NCBI GenBank assembly: GCA_903916205.1
Contig: CAIWVX010000105.1
Location: 1 to 21,370 of the forward strand
Direction of reading: 5' to 3'
Length of the DNA: 21,370 nucleotides
Source of the DNA: an uncultured beta proteobacterium
Lineage (GTDB): Bacteria > Pseudomonadota > Gammaproteobacteria > Burkholderiales > Rhodocyclaceae
Below, piece by piece: positions 1-9,258 of this stretch (positions are counted from its first letter, which is position 1; each line of letters starts with the position of its first letter). The position numbers and the translations under genes are program-made. Below the pieces are notes generated by a model, which worked only from the letters and a program-made list of their open reading frames with translations, did not search any database and had not been told where the DNA came from.

Positions 1-2579
1 GCCATTGGTGTTTCCATCAGGCTGCCCTGGAGTGCCGTTTCCCATTTTGCTTCGGGTGACAGCCAGGGCAAAGTGAGATGTACTGCGCCGCCAGAACGCT
101 TGAGCAGATTGATCGAGAAGGCATCTCGGCCACCTTCGTTCTTGGCGCGTTTTTCGCTGGCGCGTAATTCTCGCAATACGCGGGAAAGCGGTGTTTGGTG
201 GTGGGCAACGATGGCCCCGGCTGAGGCCGTGGCTTTTTGGCCCATCAGGCGGATGAGTTTGCCGTTCAACATGGCGTGGCCGTGCTTGAGGCGGGCCATT
301 TTTCTTTCGTTCAGGGTGCCTAGCAGTTCGTTAAGATCGTCCGATTGCTCGGGCCAAACGCCTGAATAGGCCAAGCGAAGCAGAAATAAGCCGCGTAACA
401 GGTCGTCGACTGACACCATGGCCAGTACGTCATCGCCGCCAGCGTAGATCAGCTTTCCTTTGCATAGATCTTCGACCACATGCCGCGCTAGGTGCAAAGA
501 AAAACCGTTGAGGGCGGCGGAAATAGCCATGTGGCGGGCCGGGGATACGGCGCGGTCGGCGTTGAGGTAAGACGCCAACTGCGGGAAACGGCCTTTGGCT
601 TTTTCACGAATCAGTGGATGCCAAGTTTTGCCGTAAGGCAGGTTGTAATCGGCTTCGGTGCCCGATAGCCAGGCCCCCATTTTGTCGCCATCCATCATGA
701 TGAAGGCGTAGTAGGCTTCGGGTTTTTCGCCAAACAGCGCTTTGATCTGGCGCTGCCGTTCGTCCTGATTAATGGATTCATCCTCATCGTCAAGCCAGGC
801 CGGTAAGCGTCTGGCCAATTGCTGGGTGGTCGCTGATTTGCCGTTAAGTTGGCGCATCAGGCGGCGGGGTAATGCCGTCGGCGTGCGTGCTTCGTTGAGC
901 AATGACGGCGGGGCATTTTTACCGCCATCGCGATCAATCCAGCTTTCGAGCGAGGTGGCAAGCGCCATGGTATGCGTTGAGACGACATAGCGCTGCACAT
1001 CAATTTTGAGTTCGCGCAGTTCGCGGACGAAGGTTTGCGGCCACAGGCGCTTGAGCATCGCCAGCGCGGAGAGGTGTTCGCCTTTGCGTAGCAGGCCGGG
1101 CAAGGCTTTGGCGGCGGCATTCCATAGGGTCGGCGCATCCTTGCGACCTGTTTTTCCGTGCTTGAGTTGGGCGCGGTCGGTCGTCAGCCACTCGGCTTCG
1201 CCTGAGAGGTCGCAGCGGTAACCTTCGTGCCGGGTTTGGGTAAACGGGCGCACGCTTTTGGCGGCGGCACCTACACGGTCAAGCAGATCATAGATGGCCG
1301 GATAGAGCACGCCGGGGTTGGGTGTGAAGAATCGTGCGCCTTCAATGTCGATTTCCTTCGATAGCACACGCCAGACGGGACGGCTAAGGAAACCGGGCAC
1401 TTTGTCTTGACCAAGGAATGGCCGACAGGCTTCGGCTAGGGCATTCTGTTCCGGCAGGGCTTTCCCTTTGACATCACTGGCGATCAGCGAAAAAGGGACG
1501 GTTGCCCAATGCACTTCGGGGAAGCCGGAGAGTTGTTCGATAAGCTGAGTATGGCAAGGTAAATCGGGGGCGTTGTCGATGCGGGCTTTTTCCAGCAGTT
1601 CGGCGAGCATGGATTGTGCGGTGTTTTTTACCCAGTCACGTACGGCGCACGTGACTTCTTCGGCCAATGCGACCGCTTGCCCAGCAGGAACGATGGCGAC
1701 GAATTTGTTGGGTAGTGCGGCCATGAACAGCGGGTTGGCATCGGTTTTTTCAGTAACCCATTCGGCTGCGGAAAAACTTTCTTTCGGTAAGCCGATTTCT
1801 TCACGAAGCCAGAGGTCAACCTGTGGCACGCCACGGAGTTGCGGGAAGAGCACGGCATCGGGGCCGATTTTGCTGGCGATGACTTTTAACCCCTCCCACG
1901 CGATGCGCGAGAGCAGGTGCGAGCCGGCCCACAGGTCGGAGGTGGTGCGAGCCGCCGCGATGAATTCCTGCACCGGACCAAAACTCATGGACAGCAGCGC
2001 GGCGTCATTGTTGGTGTCGGCACAAAACGCGCTGGCGAAGGCACTGGACAGGTCAAGATGCGACCAGATGGTGTGATCGGGAACGCGGGTGTCAGCGGGT
2101 AGCAGTTGCCAGAGTGTCGGCAGCTCGCACTTGATCTCAGGCCCAAAACGCCAGAAGTTAAGCGTGGTTTTGCGGAGGTCAATTTGGCCGTTTTCGCTGA
2201 CGATGAGTTCGTCAAAATGCATCCCGGAAAGCGCTTTGATGTGAGCCGGATCAATATCGTCCAGTTTGCTGAGGTCAAACTCTTCACCTGAGAGTGGGTG
2301 GATGAGTATCGGGTTTTGGTCAAAGCGTACTTGTGCCCAGTAGTCACGCCCGCCCGCACCAAATTGGGGGCGATCCGCCGCAGCGGCCCAGTGGTCGGCG
2401 CGTTTCATAGCCGTTTTGATGTCGGCGGGTAGGCCGTCTGGAAATAGTTTGGCACGCAAGTCGCGCACCGTTCCGCCTTCATGCCCGAGCGGGTCGCGCA
2501 TTAAAACGAGAGCTTTTTCAGCGGGGTCGTGCGTCCAGGCGGCGAGCTTGGCGAGCCAGCCCGTATTGTCGTTATTCAT
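1..2579 (-). CDS. cmr2: Type III-B CRISPR effector subunit Cmr2/Cas10 (3' end outside window)
   Basis: Large subunit of the Cmr RNA-targeting complex. In the family it carries an HD DNase domain and a palm domain that makes cyclic oligoadenylate when target RNA is bound. The frame is open from ATG 2579 to the window edge (859 codons), so the C terminus is missing. Seen in order: an N-terminal HD motif (H17-D18 in the family-typical HDP..KAL context, with GHE at 32-34), the AAADRP element, the Cmr2 signature FGPVQEFI followed by an AR..SDLW stretch (about residues 199-217), a short Cys-containing YRCDLSGE element, palm motif DGDKMG (D630, D632), and cyclase motif GGDD (714-717, bases 429-440). 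Nuclease and cyclase residues both look intact. The start codon overlaps the cmr1 stop in an ATGA, which suggests translational coupling. cmr3-cmr6 would be expected to the left of the window. The family call is firm; activity is inferred. Confidence 0.95.
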   Translation of the reverse strand, partial: MNNDNTGWLAKLAAWTHDPAEKALVLMRDPLGHEGGTVRDLRAKLFPDGLPADIKTAMKRADHWAAAADRPQFGAGGRDYWAQVRFDQNPILIHPLSGEEFDLSKLDDIDPAHIKALSGMHFDELIVSENGQIDLRKTTLNFWRFGPEIKCELPTLWQLLPADTRVPDHTIWSHLDLSSAFASAFCADTNNDAALLSMSFGPVQEFIAAARTTSDLWAGSHLLSRIAWEGLKVIASKIGPDAVLFPQLRGVPQVDLWLREEIGLPKESFSAAEWVTEKTDANPLFMAALPNKFVAIVPAGQAVALAEEVTCAVRDWVKNTAQSMLAELLEKARIDNAPDLPCHTQLIEQLSGFPEVHWATVPFSLIASDVKGKALPEQNALAEACRPFLGQDKVPGFLSRPVWRVLSKEIDIEGARFFTPNPGVLYPAIYDLLDRVGAAAKSVRPFTQTRHEGYRCDLSGEAEWLTTDRAQLKHGKTGRKDAPTLWNAAAKALPGLLRKGEHLSALAMLKRLWPQTFVRELRELKIDVQRYVVSTHTMALATSLESWIDRDGGKNAPPSLLNEARTPTALPRRLMRQLNGKSATTQQLARRLPAWLDDEDESINQDERQRQIKALFGEKPEAYYAFIMMDGDKMGAWLSGTEADYNLPYGKTWHPLIREKAKGRFPQLASYLNADRAVSPARHMAISAALNGFSLHLARHVVEDLCKGKLIYAGGDDVLAMVSVDDLLRGLFLLRLAYSGVWPEQSDDLNELLGTLNERKMARLKHGHAMLNGKLIRLMGQKATASAGAIVAHHQTPLSRVLRELRASEKRAKNEGGRDAFSINLLKRSGGAVHLTLPWLSPEAKWETALQGSLMETPM

Positions 2580-3631
2580 TGTGTTGCTCCGAGGCGTTGC
2601 AGGCTACTTTGCTGATCGAGCCAGGTGTGGATTTTTTGCCAGACGGCAAGTTCGTCGATGCCGCGTGCCGGCAAGGGGCAACGGTGCGGGGTGTGATAAA
2701 GACGAGCACGCAGTTGTTTAGAGGCGTCGCGGAAAAGTTTGAAGCGCAGTTGATTGGCGATGCGAGCATCACCGCCCCAATCTTTAGCGCCCACCTTGTG
2801 ATGGGTAACAGGGTAAGCAAGAAAATGTCTTTCTTGGGGCTGTGGATGGGGTTCTCCGCCAACAAAGTGACAATCTGTACGGAGACCGATTTTCACTTTG
2901 GCGAGGAAGGTCATTGCGGAGTTCCAGTCTGTGAAAGTTTCTTGGCTTTCCCAGATCAAGGTTCCTTTTGTGTCTCGTCCAATGGCGTGCGGCCAGTCGA
3001 GACTGAGACACTGTTTCAGATCACGAACCACTGTTTTGAGCAGCGGATGATCCGGCGTCAGCGCCTCCAGCCCCAGCGCCAGAGAACCCCAGGCGTTGCG
3101 GGAGCGACCGCCAAAGGTGCCGAACCAGTCAATCAGTAACAGTGTCTGGCTGATGATTTCCTGGTGGGTGTCCGGGTAGGCCATGTCGAGGCTGTTGGTT
3201 TCATCGGCTTGTAGTGCGGCGTTGTTCTTCAGCTTGGTGCCGCTTGGCTGAGAAATGAGCGGACCGTAGCCGAGGTAGAGTTGGCTACCGACCTGCTTCG
3301 TTTTGCCCGTGTTGCGATCTTTCACCTCCGGGTGAGTTACTTTTGCTTCTTTGAAGTCCCAGCCAGGTTTTCCTTCGTGCCAATGCGCCAGTGCAATCCG
3401 CACCTTGCTCTTGCAAAACTTCTCACTCGGTTCCAGCCAAGCATTGCCAAACAATAGGCCTTCTGCTTCGCGCATGGTTTTATGGTCATAGCCAAAACTC
3501 TGCGCACTGGCCATTCGCCACCATTCGCGTAACAGCGCCTTGATAGGTGGGGTTCGCCAAGTACCGGATTGGGCGGCGTCGCCAAGAAAGGCAGGGGAAT
3601 TGAGCCGTAATGCTAAAGTTTGTGTTTTCAT
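2576..3631 (-). CDS. cmr1: Type III-B CRISPR RAMP protein Cmr1
   Basis: Cmr1 is the RAMP-fold subunit at the head end of the Cmr complex, where it contacts the 3' region of the guide RNA. The N terminus shows the family pattern of an SPAFLG segment followed by R-TPPIKALLREWWR, and a glycine/arginine-rich FGGRSRNAWGSL loop occurs mid-protein, as in RAMP proteins. I chose ATG 3631 (351 aa). The frame runs up to a TTG at 3682 (368 aa), but that extension overlaps the upstream gene and adds residues not expected in Cmr1. Neither start has a good Shine-Dalgarno sequence. With ATG 3631 lying only 14 bp after the DUF2442 stop, reinitiation from the upstream gene is likely. The stop codon overlaps the cmr2 start by four bases (ATGA), so the two subunits are probably made in step. 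Family assignment is confident; the exact start is less sure. Confidence 0.92.
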   Translation of the reverse strand: MKTQTLALRLNSPAFLGDAAQSGTWRTPPIKALLREWWRMASAQSFGYDHKTMREAEGLLFGNAWLEPSEKFCKSKVRIALAHWHEGKPGWDFKEAKVTHPEVKDRNTGKTKQVGSQLYLGYGPLISQPSGTKLKNNAALQADETNSLDMAYPDTHQEIISQTLLLIDWFGTFGGRSRNAWGSLALGLEALTPDHPLLKTVVRDLKQCLSLDWPHAIGRDTKGTLIWESQETFTDWNSAMTFLAKVKIGLRTDCHFVGGEPHPQPQERHFLAYPVTHHKVGAKDWGGDARIANQLRFKLFRDASKQLRARLYHTPHRCPLPARGIDELAVWQKIHTWLDQQSSLQRLGATQ

Positions 3632-3645
3632 GCCAGTAGGTTCAT

Positions 3646-3978
<333 letters not shown>

Positions 3979-3991
3979 TCACGTTCGACAA

Positions 3992-4159
3992 TTAGCGTTT
4001 CGATGCGGCGTAGCTCAACTGGCTTGACGCTTTCGCTATACGCGAGGCGTGTTCAGTCAGGTTCATGTCGTTTGACTTTCTATGATTTTGCGTCAGCTTA
4101 GCCTCTGTCAGCGTTGTGAGCAATGACTGCAAGCTTGCCGTGTTTGATTCTATCTCCAT
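3992..4159 (-). CDS. Possible small protein upstream of the Cmr operon (55 aa, weak)
   Basis: An ATG frame of 55 codons ending in TAA, 34 bp before the DUF2442 start. The product is polar and alanine/serine/threonine-rich, with no recognisable domain, signal peptide or membrane segment. The first 25 codons lie in the direct repeat. In the second repeat copy the corresponding frame reads similarly (shared core LQSLLT.LTEAKLT), but there the start is separated from the core by a TAA. No good Shine-Dalgarno sequence precedes the ATG. It may be an upstream leader peptide, or only a chance frame over a non-coding repeat. A competing frame on the same strand is equally conserved between the repeats, which weakens the case. 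Confidence 0.2.
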   Translation of the reverse strand: MEIESNTASLQSLLTTLTEAKLTQNHRKSNDMNLTEHASRIAKASSQLSYAASKR

Positions 4160-4170
4160 AAGTCACAACC
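4081..4170. repeat. Direct repeat copy A, downstream of sbcC
   Basis: About 90 bp that matches 9294-9382 in the same orientation at roughly 80 percent identity by eye, with one single-base gap. Identical blocks include CGTCAGCTTAGC and GAGCAATGACTGCAAG. In the minus-strand frame that ends here in TAA, the peptide YG..IKH.KLAVIAH.A.R is shared by both copies. The two copies bracket the sbcD-sbcC operon, 5.2 kb apart. Confidence 0.85.
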
Positions 4171-4285
4171 ACCGTATCCCCGATAGTCGGCGAATTCGCG
4201 ACGTTTGAAGTACGTGCCGGTGATGAATGATCCAGAACGTGTAGTTCATGACGTGAGCTACACGGATGTTTTGTATTACCTGCTT

Positions 4286-7200
4286 CTATGCAAACGATAT
4301 TCGGCTCTCGCCACCCGCCTGGCGATTGACCTGTATGCGCGTACCAATTCGCTCTGTCATCTCCTGCACATGTGAGATGACGCCCACCTTGCGACCTTGG
4401 GCCTGCAGGTTGTCCAGCGCATCCATCGCTACTCGGAGCGACTCGTTATCCAGACTGCCAAATCCCTCGTCGATAAACAGGGATTCAACTTTGACGCGGT
4501 GTGACGACAGCGAGGCCAGACCGAGAGCCAGCGCCAGTGAGACTAGGAAGGATTCCCCTCCGGAGAGAGAATGCACGGAGCGGACTTCGTCACCCATATC
4601 TTGGTCTACGACTAATAGCCCGAGACTGTCTTTAATGCGCTCGAGCCGATAGCGGTGCGATAAACTTTCCAGATGGCGATTGCCATAACCTAACAGGATG
4701 TCCAAGGTAAGTTGTTGTGCAAAATTGCGGAATTTCTTTCCATCTGCCGACCCGATGAGTTCGCCCAATTGCGACCATATCCGTGTCGTTTTCTCCTGCT
4801 TCACGATGATTTCAAGAAGGGCCTGGGATTGTTTTAACCGGTCATCATCGCCCACAAGCTCCGCCTGCACGTTCGCGATAGCCTCCGCAACCGTAGTAAG
4901 TTCTGTCTTTGCCTTGGCCAGTGCAATCGCCAGAACCTCCTCGCTCTCCTCGGTCGGTTTGGTTTTCTCGTGGGTTTCACTGGCGGCCTTCTGCACTTTT
5001 TGAACGGCCACCGCACTCTCGACGCCCTGATTCAATCGTTGCAAGGCATTCCGCTCCTGTTCAATCCAATCGCTATCAAAGCCTAGGAGAGATTTTAGAG
5101 TGAGTTCGGTAAGAGGGACATCACTCGCCTTTGCATTAAATTCAGAAAGCCAAATTTCAAAACGCTGCTTGGCTGTGCTGTAATCCTGTTGATGTTTTGC
5201 CAAAAGTTCTTGCGTTTGCCGTAACGCTTCATCCCATCGCGTCCGTTCAGCCTGTGCTTTGTCCAACGCATTTTTCGAGTGAGCCTGCTTAACTTTGGCC
5301 TCCTCGATGGAGTGTTCAAGACCGGCTTCAATGTCCTTAATCGCCTTCCCATCGAAAATGCCATGAAGTTCGCGCTGAAAGCTTTTCAGTTCGACATTTT
5401 GTTCCTCAAGTTGAGCTGTCGCTTTCTTCAAATCGGCCTCGGCTTTGGTGCAAACCTCAGTTTGCGTACCAACGGCCATTTTCAAAGCACTTATCTGGTT
5501 AGTGCATTCCGTGAGCTGCTTTTGCTGAGCTAGCCAAGCTTCGGCCTTGCGCTGGCAACCGACAACAAACGCTTCAGGATCTACCTGCCAATCGTTACGC
5601 CAAAGCGTGTTCGCGAAAGCCCCGTCGAGCGTCACCAACGTTTCATCCCGTTGCTTTTCGAGTTCGCCACATCGCTGCATTGCCGATTCAAGGGCTTGCT
5701 GGATGGTTTTCTGTTCTGTTTCTAAGTTATTCAGAGCCGTTTTCGTGGTTTCAAGCGTCTTTTGTGCTTGGTTGAGTGCGTCTTGGGCTAAGTCTTTATT
5801 TCTTGTCGCCTCCCGGTATCTTTTTTCCTCTTGGTCTTGCCGCTCCAGTGCCGTCTTGACCGTAGCGAGTTGTTCAGCAAACCAATCGGGACGCGTACTT
5901 TCTTCTATAGCCGTCACTTCAGCGCATATTGGAAGTGTCGCCCAACATTCTTGTTGTTCAGTCACTTTGCGCTTACTCGCTGTCAAATCTTTTTCAAGTT
6001 GTACGCGTTGTTTCTGCGCGCCGTCACGTTCAGTCGTCCGTGCAACATTATTTTCCAACACGCTCGCCAGTGCTTTTCGACGCTCCTCCAGACGGTCAGA
6101 CAGCGCCTTGAGTAGGGCGTCGGCCTGCGGCGAGTGCGTCACGTAGGGATGTTCGAGGCCACCGCAAACAGGACACGGCGCGTCGGGCTGCAACAAAGAA
6201 CGCATCGACTCTGCACGCTCGCTGGCGGCCAGTTGAGCGAGGTTATAGGTACTTTCCGCAAGGGAACATTCCCGTTCCAGAGCTGGTTTTTGCTGTGCAA
6301 AAGTTGCCAGAGCGGTCTCGCACTGCGCAACCGTCGCGGTGAGAGTTTGCTGTTGTGCTTCCATTTGGCGATGGCCTAGCTGTAACTCGACCAACGTCGT
6401 CCAAAGTCTTTCTCCTGTAGTCAACTGCTCTCGGCGTACGTCCAGTTGCTGCTTACGTTTCGCCATTGCGTCGACATCAAACGATTTCCAAGCCGTCGTC
6501 TGCTTTGCCAGTGTTTCCTGGGCTGCGGCATGGGCTGTCACATGTGCGGTGTATTCGGTTTGAGTCTTGCGCAGAGAACGGGAGATATTGCCGTCACTCT
6601 TTTTCAGCGCAACAATTTGACCCGAGATTTTTGTGTGTTCGTTTTGCTGCACTATGGCTTGAGCAAACAGGGTTTCCCAGCGTTGCCATCCTTCGGCCAG
6701 TGTTTTTTGGTCCGCGCGTTCAGACAGCCAACGCGCACCGGTCTCCCGTGCCGTCTCCCTTTGCTGCAAGGTTTGTTTTGTCTCGTTGCATGTTGTTGTG
6801 GAATCAAGGTGGTGCTTCGCTGCGTCGTCTCGAGCCTTGACGGCTACTTGAAATTGCGGGGTGAGCGCCATAATTTTGGCATCGAGCGCTTTGGCTGAAT
6901 CGACGCGTGGTTTCGCCGTGGTCTTCGCTTCCTCCGCCTGAGCAAGTTGCTTTGCGGCCAATTCAGCCTCGGATTGACGAGTTTCCGTGCGTTGCTGCGC
7001 CGCCAAGCATTCCTTCTGGCGTTCCTCGAGCGTTTTTTCGGTCGTAGCGATTTCCTGTGTGATTCGTTCACGTTCAGCAAACAAAGGACGGGCAGGCTGA
7101 ACCTGCTCAATACGAGTAAGGTTCTGATAACGGGGTTCAGCGGCCATGCGCGCAGCGGTTGCGGTATCTAAAGCTTTATTCGCTAGGGTTTCCGCGCCCT

Positions 7201-8020
7201 TGAATTTCGCTAACTGCTCATGCCAACGCAGATGTGCTTCCGTCAGCGCTTGGGCGGTTTGCAAGGTTTTCTGCTGTTCGCGGCTTTGCTTTAGTTTCGT
7301 TTCTTTCTCGGCACGCGCATCGGGGGCCAACGGTGCCACGCCCTTTAACTGCTCCCGTATGCGGTCCAGTTGCTCGTTTTCCCAGCGCATCCGCGTAAAG
7401 GCTTGTTTCGATATTTTCGCAAAGGTTTCAGAGCCAGTGAGTGTCTGCAGTAATTCGGCTCGCTCGTCGTCTGAAGCTTTCAGAAAGGTAGCGAAATCAT
7501 TCTGGGCCAGAAGCACGGCGCGAGTGAATTGCTCAAAATTTAGCCCAATCTTCTCTTCAATTAACTTGAGCGTTTCCGTCTTGCGATGGTCTCCTAGCAC
7601 TTGCAAATCGCACAAACGGTGCAAAGAAACTTCACTGTTTCGCAATTTCCCATCCGCTTTATTACGTGCCCGGCGAATCATCCAGCGCGAACGGTAGGCG
7701 ATGCCATCGCTCCCAACGAAATCGACTTCGGCAAAGCCCTCTGTCGCACCACGCCGGAGAATTGTGCGGGGGTCGGATTGCGCTATTCCGTTGTCGCCCA
7801 CGTCAGGGACATTTTCCGTGCGTGCTGTTGCTCGGGCCAGACGCGGCGTGCGTTCGTACAGGGCAAGGCAGAGCGCGTCGAGCAAGGTGCTCTTCCCCGC
7901 ACCAGTAGGCCCCGTAATGGCAAAAATACCGGCAGAGGCCAAAGGCTCGCTCTGGAAATCGACCTCGAATTTATTCGACAGCGAGGCGAGATTCTTACCG
8001 CGGATAGCAAGAATTTTCAT
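4286..8020 (-). CDS. sbcC: DNA repair exonuclease SbcCD, ATPase subunit SbcC (Rad50-like)
   Basis: The Rad50-type ATPase of the SbcCD complex, which with SbcD cuts DNA hairpins and blocked double-strand ends in an ATP-dependent way. The 1244-aa protein has a Walker A motif GPTGAGKST at 37-45, a Q-loop-like QNDFATF about residue 175, long charged coiled-coil stretches, a CPVC zinc hook at 616-619 almost exactly mid-protein, further coiled coil, the ABC signature LSGGES at 1152-1157, and Walker B LFIDEGFGSLD about 30 residues later. All catalytic elements are intact. It is longer than the roughly 1050 aa of the E. coli protein, the extra length lying in the coiled coils. Its ATG is two bases after the sbcD stop, so the two genes form one operon. 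Local composition is somewhat richer in A+T than in mfd, by impression. Confidence 0.96.
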   Translation of the reverse strand: MKILAIRGKNLASLSNKFEVDFQSEPLASAGIFAITGPTGAGKSTLLDALCLALYERTPRLARATARTENVPDVGDNGIAQSDPRTILRRGATEGFAEVDFVGSDGIAYRSRWMIRRARNKADGKLRNSEVSLHRLCDLQVLGDHRKTETLKLIEEKIGLNFEQFTRAVLLAQNDFATFLKASDDERAELLQTLTGSETFAKISKQAFTRMRWENEQLDRIREQLKGVAPLAPDARAEKETKLKQSREQQKTLQTAQALTEAHLRWHEQLAKFKGAETLANKALDTATAARMAAEPRYQNLTRIEQVQPARPLFAERERITQEIATTEKTLEERQKECLAAQQRTETRQSEAELAAKQLAQAEEAKTTAKPRVDSAKALDAKIMALTPQFQVAVKARDDAAKHHLDSTTTCNETKQTLQQRETARETGARWLSERADQKTLAEGWQRWETLFAQAIVQQNEHTKISGQIVALKKSDGNISRSLRKTQTEYTAHVTAHAAAQETLAKQTTAWKSFDVDAMAKRKQQLDVRREQLTTGERLWTTLVELQLGHRQMEAQQQTLTATVAQCETALATFAQQKPALERECSLAESTYNLAQLAASERAESMRSLLQPDAPCPVCGGLEHPYVTHSPQADALLKALSDRLEERRKALASVLENNVARTTERDGAQKQRVQLEKDLTASKRKVTEQQECWATLPICAEVTAIEESTRPDWFAEQLATVKTALERQDQEEKRYREATRNKDLAQDALNQAQKTLETTKTALNNLETEQKTIQQALESAMQRCGELEKQRDETLVTLDGAFANTLWRNDWQVDPEAFVVGCQRKAEAWLAQQKQLTECTNQISALKMAVGTQTEVCTKAEADLKKATAQLEEQNVELKSFQRELHGIFDGKAIKDIEAGLEHSIEEAKVKQAHSKNALDKAQAERTRWDEALRQTQELLAKHQQDYSTAKQRFEIWLSEFNAKASDVPLTELTLKSLLGFDSDWIEQERNALQRLNQGVESAVAVQKVQKAASETHEKTKPTEESEEVLAIALAKAKTELTTVAEAIANVQAELVGDDDRLKQSQALLEIIVKQEKTTRIWSQLGELIGSADGKKFRNFAQQLTLDILLGYGNRHLESLSHRYRLERIKDSLGLLVVDQDMGDEVRSVHSLSGGESFLVSLALALGLASLSSHRVKVESLFIDEGFGSLDNESLRVAMDALDNLQAQGRKVGVISHVQEMTERIGTRIQVNRQAGGESRISFA

Positions 8021-8022
8021 GT

Positions 8023-9258
8023 TCAGGCACTCGCTTCTTGGGTGGTATGAACCAGTTCGTTAAACGCCGTCATGAGCTCGCTCGGGACCGTTTCGTGGTA
8101 TCGGTGGCGGTAAAGCCGTTCAAAAAAATCACTGGGTTCAAGCGAGTTCAGCTCATCGACAGAACTCGCCGGTGCCCCATTTGTGGCCTCGCTGCGGGCA
8201 TAAGTGGTTTCAATACGCGCCAGACGTACCTGCTTACCCGCAAGTGCCGCTTCGATTTGTGAACGCAATGTCGGCTCGGGCTGCGTGAGCCGCACCCGAA
8301 CCTGTAAATAAGGCCATTCCACCTCGGGACGTTCCGGTAACGCGAGTGCCAAAAGCGCATCCGTTACTGCTTCGAGGGACGCCGGGGAGGCTGGAATTTT
8401 CAACAAATCGATGCTCCGTGGCACACGAATATTTCGGATATTTATCGCGGACTCTCCCTCAAGATCGAAGACAACGACTTGGTGTGGGTAATGGAGTTCG
8501 GAGAACGACATGGGTAGCGGGCTTCCTGAATAGCGCCGCGTTGGGTCGTCACCGATGCTTTGCGCCAAATGGAGATGTCCTAACGCCACATAGGCAATCG
8601 ACGCATCAAATACGGTGACCGGAAGGGCTTCTGACCCCCCTATGACGATACGCCGCTCGGAGTCATCGGAAGTCTTGCTCCCCGTGATATGGCAATGACC
8701 GATCGCGATGATCGCTTGCCCCGATTTTCGTAGGCTTTGTGCCGCCTCGAATGCCTGACGGTAGAGTGCCTCGATGCCGGCCATATACGGGTCGGCGGCC
8801 CCCTCTATTCGGGGAACATCACTGGGTCGCAAAAAAGGCATAGCGATGCACCAAGCGACGATGTTCCCTTCCTTATTTTTGAGTGGTGTAACGATCTCAT
8901 CGAGTTTAATGCCGGATTCGTCACGGCTAATATGACCAACCACCTTGGCTTCAAACAACGATAGAAAAGGTGCTGGAGCCTCTAGCCGCCCGGGAGAATC
9001 ATGATTACCCGCCGTCAGCACCATCTTCAGATGGGGCACCCGTTGCCGTGCCTCAGTCAGAAAACGATAAAGCAGGTTTTGCGCGGCAGAAGACGGATTG
9101 CTGCTGTCAAACACATCCCCGGCAATCAATAGCCCGTCAATCGATTCTTGCTCGAGGGTATCCAGCAACCAAGCGAGAAAGCGTTCGTGTTCATAACACC
9201 GTTCAAATTGATAAAAATTCTGGCCAAGATGCCAGTCAGAGGTATGTAGTAAACGCAC
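8023..9258 (-). CDS. sbcD: DNA repair exonuclease SbcCD, nuclease subunit SbcD (Mre11-like)
   Basis: The Mre11-type metallophosphoesterase nuclease that works with SbcC. The 411-aa sequence shows the phosphoesterase motifs in order: DWHLG (D8, H10), AGDVFD (47-51), GNHDSPG (84-90), GHCH (187-190) and GHLH (227-230). It has a C-terminal cap/SbcC-binding region of usual length. The start is GTG at 9258, because AAGGA lies 8-9 bases upstream and the product begins MRLLHTSDWHLG as in the family. The stop is two bases before sbcC. The promoter should lie in 9259-9567, a region shared with the divergent lipocalin gene and containing direct repeat copy B. Assignment is secure. Confidence 0.96.
   Translation of the reverse strand: MRLLHTSDWHLGQNFYQFERCYEHERFLAWLLDTLEQESIDGLLIAGDVFDSSNPSSAAQNLLYRFLTEARQRVPHLKMVLTAGNHDSPGRLEAPAPFLSLFEAKVVGHISRDESGIKLDEIVTPLKNKEGNIVAWCIAMPFLRPSDVPRIEGAADPYMAGIEALYRQAFEAAQSLRKSGQAIIAIGHCHITGSKTSDDSERRIVIGGSEALPVTVFDASIAYVALGHLHLAQSIGDDPTRRYSGSPLPMSFSELHYPHQVVVFDLEGESAINIRNIRVPRSIDLLKIPASPASLEAVTDALLALALPERPEVEWPYLQVRVRLTQPEPTLRSQIEAALAGKQVRLARIETTYARSEATNGAPASSVDELNSLEPSDFFERLYRHRYHETVPSELMTAFNELVHTTQEASA

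Noticed and set aside
2579..3139. 186-codon plus-strand frame over cmr1
   Set aside because: Antisense to a clearly assigned RAMP gene.
5547..6146. 199-codon plus-strand frame inside sbcC
   Set aside because: Antisense to the coiled-coil region; Ser/Cys-rich shadow with no motif.
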